64,000 nt of DNA from Pumilibacter intestinalis (GTDB taxonomy: Bacteria > Bacillota > Clostridia > Christensenellales > Pumilibacteraceae): contig NZ_CALPCH010000004.1 in assembly GCF_943193005.1 (NCBI RefSeq), positions 1-64,000 on the forward strand. Reading direction: 5' to 3'. Position 1 is the first letter of the stretch. Each line of letters begins with the position of its first letter. The notes beneath the pieces were generated by a model. That model was given only the letters and a program-made list of their open reading frames with translations. It was not told where the DNA came from and made no database searches. Of this stretch, positions 1-9,420 are shown one piece after another. A program made the position numbers and the translations under genes.

Positions 1-76
1 GAAGACAAGATACTTTTAATGCGGGCAATGGGCGCAAACAAATTTCAGATACTGTTTAAGCTCTTGCTCCCCAATT
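1..76 (+). pseudogene. Fragment of an ABC transporter permease (EAA loop)
   Basis: Frame 1 of the plus strand encodes about 25 residues up to base 75, containing the stretch LMRAMGANKFQILFKLLLPN. The pattern of a small-residue motif, then Gly-Ala, then hydrophobics ending in Leu-Pro resembles the EAA loop by which membrane subunits of binding-protein-dependent ABC transporters dock on their ATPase, in the style of thiamine, taurine or nitrate permeases. After codon 25 the frame enters the antisense of atpC and the similarity stops. The fragment is too short for a firm family call. It points to a junction near base 75, either a contig or assembly chimera or a real rearrangement. Confidence 0.5.
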
Positions 77-150
77 ATAAGCGACTCTATGTTTCCCGAA
101 AAAAACTCGCGGTCGGGGGTTACTATGTTAAGCATAAAACTCTTTTCCAT
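73..150 (-). pseudogene. atpC: ATP synthase F1 epsilon subunit, N-terminal fragment
   Basis: The start ATG (148-150) follows a purine-rich AGGGGC site and lies 2 bases after the atpD stop, as expected for the last gene of the operon. The first 26 residues (MEKSFMLNIVTPDREFFSGN and following) match the start of the epsilon subunit, which couples the rotor to F1. After Ile-Ile, where the family continues into the conserved glycine-rich GxxGxLPGH stretch, the frame instead runs into unrelated sequence and stops at 16-18. The gene is therefore cut by the junction near base 75. Whether an intact copy exists cannot be seen here. Confidence 0.75.
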
Positions 151-152
151 GC

Positions 153-2436
<2,284 letters not shown>

Positions 2437-2437
2437 G

Positions 2438-3949
2438 TTACTTTTTGAATATCCTTCCGAATTCTTCCACCGCGTCTTCTATGGCAATCCCCGTGTCCAT
2501 GCTTATATCGCCGCTCTTGCGTACGTCTTCCACAACCTGCGGATACGCGGCAACGAGATAGCCGAAAAATTCCTCGTTGAAACGCGCCGCGTCTTTTACG
2601 GCTACGTTTTTGTTGAGTTCCTTCATGGTTATATACAGCAAAATTATCTGCCGCTCAACGGGAATTGTAACATGTACGTCCTGTTTGAGCGTTTCGGTGG
2701 TGCGCCGCCCCTGCTCGAGCTTTGCCGCAGTTTGAGAGTCGAGGTCCGACCCGAAACGGGCGAACACCGCAAGTTCACGGTACTGCGACAAATCCAAACG
2801 CAGTTTGCCGCTAACCTTTTTCATGCCCGGTACCTGCGCGGCAGACCCCACGCGCGAAACCGACAGTCCCACGTTTACCGCGGGGCGAACGCCCGAATTG
2901 AATAACTCGCTTTCGAGATATATCTGCCCGTCCGTAATGGATATGATATTTGTAGGCACGTAAGAAGAAATATCGCCCGCCAAAGTTTCCACAATGGGAA
3001 GCGCGGTAATCGAACCTCCGCCCTTTTGCGCCGAAAGTTTTGCGGCTCGTTCCAAAAGTCGGGAATGCAGGTAAAATATATCTCCCGGATACGCTTCGCG
3101 CCCCGGCGGACGCTTTAACAGCAAACTCATCGACCTGTAAGCAACCGCGTGCTTGCTGAGGTCGTCGTAAACTATTAAAACGTCTTTGCCCTCATACATG
3201 AACTCTTCGGCAATAGCGCACCCGCTGTACGGCGCGATATACTGAAGCGGCGCGGAGTCTTTGGCGGTGGAGCACACTATAACGGTGTAGTCCATAGCGT
3301 CGTGCTCGATAAGCGTGTGCAGTATTGACGAAACGCTGCTCGCCTTTTGACCTATGGCAACGTATATGCACACAACGCCTTTGCCTTTTTGATTTATTAT
3401 CGAGTCTATCGCAATAGAGGTTTTACCCGTCTGCCTGTCGCCTATTATAAGCTCGCGTTGCCCTCTGCCTATGGGAACCATGGAGTCTATTGCTAATATG
3501 CCCGTTTGAAGAGGGGTATTCACTTTGCCGCGGTCGGATATTTCGGGCGCGGGTGCTTCTATGGGGCGGCGTTTCGCGCCCTTGATTTCACCCATTCCGT
3601 CTATGGGCGTGCCGAGCGGATTTACCACCCTGCCCAAAAGTTTTTTGCCTACGGGCACTTCCACAATTCTGCCCGTGGCTTTTACTATCATGCCCGCCGA
3701 AGCCTTGTCTTCTTCTCCGAGCACAATCGCATCCACCTCGTTTTCGTAAAGTCCGAGAACTATAGCCTGAGTTTCGCCACCCACGTCCAAAAGTTCGCCG
3801 TATTTCGCCGAACCCAAGCCGTCTATTTTTATCACGCCGTCGCCCGAAAAACTCACTCTGCCCGCGGGTTTAACGGCATAGTCCAAAGTTACGGAATTGA
3901 TTTTTTTCCGTATCCCCGTTTCTATCAGCGTTATTTCTTCCTGTTCCAT
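2438..3949 (-). CDS. atpA: ATP synthase F1 alpha subunit
   Basis: This is the non-catalytic nucleotide-binding subunit of the F1 head, 503 residues, normal length. The Walker A loop GDRQTGKT lies at about 170-177, and the region around Ile-Val-Tyr-Asp-Asp at about 268 is the Walker B area. The C-terminal part includes the conserved stretch beginning GLSVSRVGSAAQ. In other bacteria the N-terminal tip of alpha binds the N-terminal domain of the delta subunit. That matters here because the neighbouring atpH lacks this domain. The gene lies between atpH and atpG in a tightly packed operon. Confidence 0.98.
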   Translation of the reverse strand: MEQEEITLIETGIRKKINSVTLDYAVKPAGRVSFSGDGVIKIDGLGSAKYGELLDVGGETQAIVLGLYENEVDAIVLGEEDKASAGMIVKATGRIVEVPVGKKLLGRVVNPLGTPIDGMGEIKGAKRRPIEAPAPEISDRGKVNTPLQTGILAIDSMVPIGRGQRELIIGDRQTGKTSIAIDSIINQKGKGVVCIYVAIGQKASSVSSILHTLIEHDAMDYTVIVCSTAKDSAPLQYIAPYSGCAIAEEFMYEGKDVLIVYDDLSKHAVAYRSMSLLLKRPPGREAYPGDIFYLHSRLLERAAKLSAQKGGGSITALPIVETLAGDISSYVPTNIISITDGQIYLESELFNSGVRPAVNVGLSVSRVGSAAQVPGMKKVSGKLRLDLSQYRELAVFARFGSDLDSQTAAKLEQGRRTTETLKQDVHVTIPVERQIILLYITMKELNKNVAVKDAARFNEEFFGYLVAAYPQVVEDVRKSGDISMDTGIAIEDAVEEFGRIFKK

Positions 3950-3959
3950 AGCTCTCCGT

Positions 3960-4178
3960 TCAGCTCAAGTTGCGCTTCATTTTTGCCAGTCTGCTCGAAA
4001 CGGTGGAGTCGTAATAATCGTTTCCGTCTATTATGAGCAAACCGCCGAGTAACGCCGTGTCTATGCGATATTCGTATTCCACAGCGTTACTGTGCTTTTT
4101 TCCGAAGATTTTTTCTATGCGAAGCCTGTCTTTTTCGGTCAAAGGTTTTGCCGAGAACACGCATACTTTTTCGGTCAT
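3960..4178 (-). CDS. atpH: ATP synthase delta subunit, C-terminal domain only
   Basis: The product has only about 72 residues, whereas the family usually has about 175-185. What is present matches the C-terminal domain: Ser-Ala-Lys-Pro-Leu near the start, then the signature ending LLGGLLIIDGNDYYDSTVSS and a basic tail. The six-helix N-terminal bundle that normally caps the alpha subunits is absent. It is not fused to atpF, which has normal length. I chose the ATG at 4176-4178: it overlaps the atpF stop as ATGA and has a GGAG eight bases upstream. A GTG nine bases earlier is possible. Either the stator of this enzyme works with a minimal delta, or another protein supplies the missing domain. 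Confidence 0.85.
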   Translation of the reverse strand: MTEKVCVFSAKPLTEKDRLRIEKIFGKKHSNAVEYEYRIDTALLGGLLIIDGNDYYDSTVSSRLAKMKRNLS

Positions 4179-4663
4179 TTCTCCCACTCCGAAAGACTTT
4201 CGTCTATAATACGGCGGTTATCCTCTTCGCTCACCTCGCGCTCGAGTATCTTGCCCGCTATTTCCACGGCAATGTGCCCCACGCTGTCATGCAATTCGTT
4301 TTTGATACGGTGTCGTTCGGCAACAGCCTCTTTTTGGGCGTTCTCCACAATAGCGTCGGCTTTGCGCTGTGCTTCCTCTATTATTTCGCCGCCGCGACGC
4401 GCCGCCTTTTCGTTTATGCGCGCGCTCTCCGCGAGCGCGTTTTGCTTCATTTCGTCGTAGCTGTTTTTGAGTTCTTCGGTTTCCTCGTGCATACGGCGAT
4501 TTTCTTTGTAAATTTCGTCGAGCTTTTGTCTATGCCCCGCAATTATCTTTTTTACGGGTTTGAACAAAAGAAAATACAGCGCAACGATAAGTATTACCAA
4601 ATTTACGGCGTGAAACAATATATCCCAACCGCCGAGTCCGAGTTTTTCAAATATCTCTTTCAT
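4175..4663 (-). CDS. atpF: ATP synthase F0 b subunit
   Basis: This is the peripheral-stalk subunit, 162 residues. A single membrane helix lies at about 14-34 (DILFHAVNLVILIVALYFLL), followed by a long, highly charged, alanine-rich helix typical of the dimeric b coiled coil. The total length matches ordinary b subunits, so it has not absorbed the missing N-terminal domain of delta. The gene sits between atpE and atpH, with nine bases to atpE and a four-base overlap with atpH. Confidence 0.95.
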   Translation of the reverse strand: MKEIFEKLGLGGWDILFHAVNLVILIVALYFLLFKPVKKIIAGHRQKLDEIYKENRRMHEETEELKNSYDEMKQNALAESARINEKAARRGGEIIEEAQRKADAIVENAQKEAVAERHRIKNELHDSVGHIAVEIAGKILEREVSEEDNRRIIDESLSEWEK

Positions 4664-4671
4664 TGCCTGTC

Positions 4672-4932
4672 TTATAGCACCATAATGAGAATAGCCACGA
4701 GAACGCCGTATATTGCGGTGGTTTCGGCAAACGCAAGACCGAGCATCATCGAACTGCGTATTTTATTCGCGGCCTCGGGTTGTCTTGCTATGCCGTCAAC
4801 CGATTTGCCGCCTATAATGCCCATTGCGATTGCCGCGCCGAAACCGGTAAGTCCGGCAATGCCCGCTCCTATCGCTTGCAGTCCGTCGGCAGACGTAAGA
4901 AACGCCATTATTGCAGTAAGTACGGGAACCAT
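4672..4932 (-). CDS. atpE: ATP synthase F0 c subunit (proteolipid ring)
   Basis: The 86-residue hairpin protein forms the rotating ring in the membrane. Helix 1 is glycine and alanine rich (residues 18-43), the polar loop contains Arg-Gln-Pro at about 50-52, and helix 2 carries the ion-binding carboxylate Glu70 in AFAETTAIYG. Sodium-using rings such as that of Ilyobacter need a Gln in helix 1 that aligns here with Met37. So although the Glu-Thr-Thr and Tyr positions resemble sodium rings, proton coupling is more likely. That reading is an inference from aligning by eye. Confidence 0.95.
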   Translation of the reverse strand: MVPVLTAIMAFLTSADGLQAIGAGIAGLTGFGAAIAMGIIGGKSVDGIARQPEAANKIRSSMMLGLAFAETTAIYGVLVAILIMVL

Positions 4933-4950
4933 TTTGTTACCTCCGAAATT

Positions 4951-5643
4951 TTATTCTATAGCCTCGCCTATAAAACTCATAGACAGGAACATAAATATAT
5001 AACTTTGTATAAGCGCGTGAAAGAGCGTAAATATCACCGAACCTACGGCAGGCAGAGCAATGTTCAAATAAACGGGCAAGCTGTAAATAAGGTGCATGAT
5101 TATATAGCCCGAGAACACGCTCCCGAACAGTCGCAAAGCCAAGGAAAAAGGCACTACCACGTCGCTAATCACGTTTATCGGATTGCAGTAATGCAACAGC
5201 CTTCTCGCCTTTTTCTTATGAAAGCCGAAAAACGCTATGAGCACGAAAGACATAAGTCCGAGCGCGAGTCCCGCGTTTAAGTCGCTCGTGGGCGGGCGCA
5301 TGCCCGTAAGTTCCATAAGCGTGCCGAGCGCGATAAATCCGGCAAGCGCGAAATAGAAAGGTCCTACAAATCCGCCGTAATTGCCGTTTTGTTCGCGAGC
5401 CGACGAGTCGAAGATATTAACCATCGCTTCGATAAACAGCCTGAACCCCGAAACGTGTTCGTCGTCTTTTCGCCAACGCGGTATGAAGAAAATGCGAACG
5501 ACGAGCGCAAACAACACAAGCGCAAGCATCGTGACAAACGCGCTTACCATGGTATCGGTGACCTGCAAAGGTCCTATATTGAATACCGTTTCGGGCGGGA
5601 TTGAAACGCTCACCGCCAAAACGGTTTGAGGCATAACCGACAT
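4951..5643 (-). CDS. atpB: ATP synthase F0 a subunit
   Basis: This membrane subunit forms the ion half-channels next to the c ring. It has 230 residues with five or six membrane segments. The essential arginine is Arg171 in the SLALRLFGS motif, and the conserved C-terminal helix (residues about 193-225) contains the Gln213 region. It is the first gene of the operon. No atpI precedes it, and a vegetative-type promoter lies just upstream. Confidence 0.95.
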   Translation of the reverse strand: MSVMPQTVLAVSVSIPPETVFNIGPLQVTDTMVSAFVTMLALVLFALVVRIFFIPRWRKDDEHVSGFRLFIEAMVNIFDSSAREQNGNYGGFVGPFYFALAGFIALGTLMELTGMRPPTSDLNAGLALGLMSFVLIAFFGFHKKKARRLLHYCNPINVISDVVVPFSLALRLFGSVFSGYIIMHLIYSLPVYLNIALPAVGSVIFTLFHALIQSYIFMFLSMSFIGEAIE

Positions 5644-5675
5644 TGCAATTTCCTTATATCTTATAACTTATACAT

Positions 5676-5704
5676 ATTTTACACCCAATCGCACACGATT
5701 GCAA
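5676..5704 (-). promoter_or_regulatory. Likely promoter of the atp operon
   Basis: On the minus strand a TTGCAA hexamer (5699-5704) and a TAAAAT hexamer (5676-5681) are separated by 17 bases, matching the vegetative sigma-A pattern in eight of twelve positions. The predicted start lies about 25 bases before the atpB ATG at 5643. A GGAA site precedes that ATG. Confidence 0.55.
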
Positions 5705-5765
5705 GTGTTTTTTACTTTATTTTGTATCCCTGCCCGTCCTTTTATTCCGAGCACAGGCGTGCCGC

Positions 5766-6137
5766 TCAATATCTCAAAAAACTGTCGAACGCGTTCACTA
5801 TGTGATTTACGGTGCCGTCCTCTATGTAAACCTCTATTACGTCAAAACGAACGGGCACGTCAAAGTATCTGTATTTCTTTATGTACTGTGCGGCAACCTC
5901 GCTTATTTTCCTTCTCTTGCGGTAATCCACCGCTTCGGCGGGAGTGCCGAACTCGTCGTTTAAGCGGGTTTTTACCTCTATGAAAACAAGCGCGGAACTG
6001 TCGGCGGCAACAATATCAAGCTCGCCCAAACGGGTCGAGAAATTTTTATGAAAGATATCGTAGCCCGCTTTTTTGAGATAGGCGCACGCTATTTCCTCCC
6101 CGCATTTGCCTTTTGCTTTATTGTCGCGCTTACTCAT
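5766..6137 (-). CDS. yraN: YraN/UPF0102 family endonuclease-like protein
   Basis: The 123-residue protein has the restriction-endonuclease-like fold pattern of the UPF0102 family. It has GEEIACAYLKKAGYDI near the N terminus, then Gly-Glu-Leu-Asp-Ile-Val at about 38-43 and the FIEVKTR motif at about 53-59, which together form the predicted metal-binding core. The family is commonly found next to rnhB, as here, where the starts and ends overlap by eight bases. Its precise role is not settled. A function in DNA or RNA processing is inferred from the fold. Confidence 0.9.
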   Translation of the reverse strand: MSKRDNKAKGKCGEEIACAYLKKAGYDIFHKNFSTRLGELDIVAADSSALVFIEVKTRLNDEFGTPAEAVDYRKRRKISEVAAQYIKKYRYFDVPVRFDVIEVYIEDGTVNHIVNAFDSFLRY

Positions 6138-6744
6138 TACCTTGCTCTCCGATAAAGTTCTTTATAAAAGTGTTTCGGTGTATGGGACACTTTCCGAACT
6201 GCTTTAACGCGTTAATATGGTTTGCCGTTCCGTACCCTTTGTTTCTGGAAAAATCGTACTCGGGATACATTTCCGCATAACCGCGCATGAGCCTGTCTCT
6301 CGTAACTTTGGCTATTACGGAAGCCGCGGCTATATTGTAACTCGTAGCGTCGCCCTTTATTATGGGAACGCACTCGCAAGAAATATCCAAGCCTTTTACC
6401 GCATCTACAAGTACTATGTCAGGCATAACGCCCATATTTTCGCATGCGGACTTCATTGCGAGCTTGGTTGCGTTAAGAATATTTATCTCGTCTATCTTCT
6501 CGCGCTCCGCTATTCCCACGCCGTAAGCCACTGCTTTCTCGGTAATCAACGCATACAAACGTTCCCGCTTGTTCTCGCCTAGTTTTTTGCTGTCGTTTAT
6601 GCCGTCTATAATTTCGTTGAGCGGCATTATAACGCACGCCGCAACCACGGGTCCTGCGAGCGGACCTCGCCCCGCCTCGTCTATTCCCGCAACCGTTTTA
6701 GGCAAAAACTTTCTGTCGTATTCGAATAATTCCACGGTTTTCAT
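6130..6744 (-). CDS. rnhB: Ribonuclease HII
   Basis: RNase HII removes ribonucleotides and RNA primers from RNA-DNA hybrids. The N-terminal motif IDEAGRGPLAGPVV supplies the first acidic residues, DSKKL follows, and YNIAAASVIAKVTRDR carries the later conserved part. I start the gene at the ATG at 6742-6744, one base from the rbgA stop. A TTG nine codons upstream would also be in frame but overlaps rbgA. The adjacent upstream gene is rbgA and the downstream one is yraN, a common order in Bacillota. Confidence 0.96.
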   Translation of the reverse strand: MKTVELFEYDRKFLPKTVAGIDEAGRGPLAGPVVAACVIMPLNEIIDGINDSKKLGENKRERLYALITEKAVAYGVGIAEREKIDEINILNATKLAMKSACENMGVMPDIVLVDAVKGLDISCECVPIIKGDATSYNIAAASVIAKVTRDRLMRGYAEMYPEYDFSRNKGYGTANHINALKQFGKCPIHRNTFIKNFIGEQGNE

Positions 6745-6745
6745 G

Positions 6746-7588
6746 TTACTCAAATTCCGAAACTCTGTCAAAGGTTATCGCGCCGAGCCTGCCTCTGCGC
6801 AAATCGTCTATAAGCGCAAGAGCCGCTCGCTCGGTATCCGCACTACCGCCTTTCAACAAATAGCCGCGCGACCTCGCAACGGCTTGCAAGCACTCCTCTC
6901 CCGTCGATTTTTCTATATTGTAGCGCGAAGTTATAGCTTCGGGATACAACTCGTTCAACTCGTCGGCAAGCGAACACGCAAGCTCGTAAGTATCGAGTAT
7001 TTCGTCTTTTATACTGCCTATATAAGCAAGGCGGCGAGCCACGCGCTGGTCGCTCAATTTTGGATAGAGCGTACCCGGAGTGTCGAGCACCTCGAGTCGC
7101 TCGTTTACGCGCACCCACTGTTTGCCGCGCGTAACCCCCGCCTTGTTGCCAGTAACGGTTTTCGCACTGCCGCAAAGATTGTTTATTATGGTGGACTTGC
7201 CCGTGTTGGGTACTCCGAGCACCATGCACTTTATGCTTTTGCGCACGCCTTTAAGAAGAGCTTTGTTTATCTTTTCGTCGCACAGCTCGCGTATTGCATT
7301 CAGTACGGGCGCAGTGGATTTGGATGCGGTTGCGCTAAGCGCTATTGCCCTTCGTCCGTTTGCGCTCAAACGCGCAATACACTCGGAAACTCGCGTTTTA
7401 TCGCCGAGTTCGGCCTTGTTTACCGCATATATGACAGGCATACTACCCAACATGCTCTCGAAATTGGGGTTAATACAGCTAAGCGGTGCGCGCGCGTCAA
7501 GCACGTACACCACCGTGTCGGCAATGCGCAGGTTCTCTTCTATCATGCGCATTGCTTTGGTCATATGTCCGGGGTACCAATTTATCAC
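6746..7588 (-). CDS. rbgA: Ribosome biogenesis GTPase RbgA (YlqF)
   Basis: This circularly permuted GTPase acts in late assembly of the 50S subunit. It begins INWYPGHMTKAMR after the initiator and has the G4-like motif AVNKAE, then the P loop GVPNTGKST, then Asp-Thr-Pro-Gly (G3). That is the permuted order G4-G1-G3 typical of the family. The open frame extends 110 codons further upstream, but that part lies inside trmD. I chose the GTG at 7586-7588 because GGAG sits nine bases before it and the product then matches the family from its first residue, at 280 residues. Confidence 0.95.
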   Translation of the reverse strand: MINWYPGHMTKAMRMIEENLRIADTVVYVLDARAPLSCINPNFESMLGSMPVIYAVNKAELGDKTRVSECIARLSANGRRAIALSATASKSTAPVLNAIRELCDEKINKALLKGVRKSIKCMVLGVPNTGKSTIINNLCGSAKTVTGNKAGVTRGKQWVRVNERLEVLDTPGTLYPKLSDQRVARRLAYIGSIKDEILDTYELACSLADELNELYPEAITSRYNIEKSTGEECLQAVARSRGYLLKGGSADTERAALALIDDLRRGRLGAITFDRVSEFE

Positions 7589-7605
7589 TCGGTTTTTCTC
7601 CGTTA

Positions 7606-8283
7606 TCAAGTTTCGTTTTTTATTAAGTCGGGGCGGCGCAAAGCGGTGATTTTGCGCGACTGCTCCCTGCGCCATTTTTCCACGTTTTCGTGATGCCCGC
7701 TCACAAGCACTTCGGGCACCTTCAATCCCTCGAACACTCTCGGGCGCGTGTATTGCGGATATTCGAGCGACGAACTTGAAAAGCTCTCGTCCACCGCCGA
7801 CTGCTCGCTGCCGAGCACACCCGGCACAAATCTCATCAGCGCGTCTATAGTCACCATTGCGGCAAGCTCTCCGCCGGTGAGAACGTAATCGCCAACCGAC
7901 AGTTCTTCGTCTACGCACAAATCAATCGCGCGTTGGTCCACGCCTTCGTAATGTCCGCACAAAAAAAGCAAATCGCCGCATGCCGACAGCTCTTTGGCTT
8001 TTGCCGCCGTAAGCGTTCCGCCTTTGGGCGACAAATATATTCTGCGGCACGAATGCTCGGAGTCTACGGCTTGCACCGCGTCGAATATGGGTTGCGGAGT
8101 CATAACCATACCCGCACCTCCGCCGTAAGGATAATCGTCGCACTTAAAGTGCTTATTTTTACTGTAATCTCTTATGTTCACGGCGCGGAAATTGACTATT
8201 TCGCCATCAAACGCCCTTCCCGTAACGCTGTGCTTGAGTGCGTCGAACATTTCGGGAAACAGCGTAAGCACGTTAATCGTCAT
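7606..8283 (-). CDS. trmD: tRNA (guanine37-N1)-methyltransferase
   Basis: TrmD methylates G37 next to the anticodon of several tRNAs, using S-adenosylmethionine, and prevents frameshifting. The 225-residue protein has the trefoil-knot motifs GHYEGVDQR (about 110-118) and SVGDYVLTGGELA, the YPQYTRP segment that contacts tRNA, and the early YGGGAGMVM loop. It overlaps rimM by 11 bases, the usual pairing. All conserved motifs are present. Confidence 0.98.
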   Translation of the reverse strand: MTINVLTLFPEMFDALKHSVTGRAFDGEIVNFRAVNIRDYSKNKHFKCDDYPYGGGAGMVMTPQPIFDAVQAVDSEHSCRRIYLSPKGGTLTAAKAKELSACGDLLFLCGHYEGVDQRAIDLCVDEELSVGDYVLTGGELAAMVTIDALMRFVPGVLGSEQSAVDESFSSSSLEYPQYTRPRVFEGLKVPEVLVSGHHENVEKWRREQSRKITALRRPDLIKNET

Positions 8284-8785
8284 AAACGCAAACCTCGTTG
8301 AGCAGTTTTTCGATTACGGCGAATTTCTTTTCCGCAATATTCACGCTCGAAACAATGCGATTCAAAAACGGAAACCTGAACTCTTTTCCGAGAGAACTCA
8401 CGGCGCATATCACGTCTACCGCTCCGCCGTTTTGCAATACGTCGGTTATCTTCCCGAGCTCCTTTCCGTTCTCGTCAACCACGGCGCAACCTATGAGGTC
8501 GGTTATGAAATACTCTCCGTCGTCAAGCTCTACCGCGTTCACTCTGTCTATGCTCAAAAACTTGCCGCGCAGCATTTCGGCGGCGTTTCTGTCGTCTACG
8601 CCCTGCAATTTCAAAAACACGTAACCGCGGTCTATACGCAGTCCGAGCATTTTGTAAGGCTTGCCGTCTATATACAAAACGCGCAATTTTCCGAAACGCT
8701 CGGCACAAGCCGTAAGAGGTTTTACTTTCACCTCTCCGGCTATGCCTTGCGCTTTGATTATTTCTCCTACGGTGATATAGTCCAT
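8273..8785 (-). CDS. rimM: 16S rRNA processing protein RimM
   Basis: RimM assists maturation of the 30S head and binds ribosomal protein S19. The 170-residue protein has the N-terminal beta-barrel opening VGEIIKAQGIAGEVKVKPLT, and from about residue 95 a PRC barrel (DGEYFITDLIGC, then GKELGKITDVLQ). It sits in the conserved order khpA-rimM-trmD and overlaps trmD by 11 bases. Length and domain order are ordinary. Confidence 0.96.
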   Translation of the reverse strand: MDYITVGEIIKAQGIAGEVKVKPLTACAERFGKLRVLYIDGKPYKMLGLRIDRGYVFLKLQGVDDRNAAEMLRGKFLSIDRVNAVELDDGEYFITDLIGCAVVDENGKELGKITDVLQNGGAVDVICAVSSLGKEFRFPFLNRIVSSVNIAEKKFAVIEKLLNEVCVYDD

Positions 8786-8840
8786 ATTTCCTCGTATAAC
8801 AAGAAGAGAGAATTTGTGGAAATTCTCTCCTCGTAATGCC

Positions 8841-9074
8841 TTATTCCGCTTCCAAAATATCTACGGTGTACTGCTTTTCGCCGCCCGCGCACGCCGCTTT
8901 CACTATCGTGCGGATAGACTTGGCTATTTTGCCCTGTCGGCCTATAACCTTGCCCATATCGGCTTTGTCTACGCTTACCGTAATTATGCCGTCTTCCGTT
9001 TCGTTTATGCAAACGGCTTCTTTATTGCTCACGAGAGCGTTTACGAGAAATCGCACGAGTTCAGTCATACTCAT
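8841..9074 (-). CDS. khpA: KH-domain RNA-binding protein KhpA
   Basis: This small protein of 77 residues is one KH domain. The GKVIGRQGKIAKSIR segment carries the RNA-contacting GxxG loop. KhpA acts with KhpB in small-RNA binding and in control of cell size in Bacillota. It lies between rpsP and rimM, its standard place. The start ATG has a Met two residues later that could also be used. Confidence 0.95.
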   Translation of the reverse strand: MSMTELVRFLVNALVSNKEAVCINETEDGIITVSVDKADMGKVIGRQGKIAKSIRTIVKAACAGGEKQYTVDILEAE

Positions 9075-9086
9075 TAACTCCTCGCC

Positions 9087-9383
9087 TTATTCGGCTTTCT
9101 TTTTCTTAACGGCTTTGGTTTTTGCGGGCGCTTTCTTTGCGTTCTCTATAATTCCCGCGTTTACGAACATAGCCTTAACCGTATCGCTCGGCTTTGCGCC
9201 CACGGTGAGCCAGTGCTTGGCTTTCTCGGCGTCTATCTTTATCTCGGCAGGCTCGGAAAGCGGGTTGTAAGTTCCCACTATATCGATAAACTTGCCGTCG
9301 CGAGGTGCGCGCGAATCCGCAACTATAATGCGGTAGAACGGACTTTTCTTGTCGCCCATACGTGTAAGTCTGATTTTTACCAT
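9087..9383 (-). CDS. rpsP: 30S ribosomal protein S16
   Basis: The 98-residue protein opens [19 protein letters not shown] and continues with [10 protein letters not shown], the S16 signature. The core family ends at about residue 80. A lysine- and alanine-rich tail follows, which is common. The gene sits between ffh and khpA in the ffh-rpsP-rimM-trmD cluster. Confidence 0.98.
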   Translation of the reverse strand: MVKIRLTRMGDKKSPFYRIIVADSRAPRDGKFIDIVGTYNPLSEPAEIKIDAEKAKHWLTVGAKPSDTVKAMFVNAGIIENAKKAPAKTKAVKKKKAE

Positions 9384-9420
9384 TTGTTAATACTCCTTTA
9401 ACGTGTTAATTACTTATTTA

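Noticed and set aside
4672-4932. Sodium-driven ATP synthase
   Set aside because: The helix-1 Gln needed for sodium binding is Met37, so the sodium signature is incomplete.
5682-5720. A hairpin with a T run on the plus strand between atpB and yraN
   Set aside because: No plus-strand gene ends there, and on the minus strand it has no T run. It also lies in the spacer of the atp promoter.
7589-7918. A longer RbgA with 110 extra N-terminal residues
   Set aside because: The extra codons lie inside trmD and look nothing like the family. A GTG with GGAG before it gives the right start.
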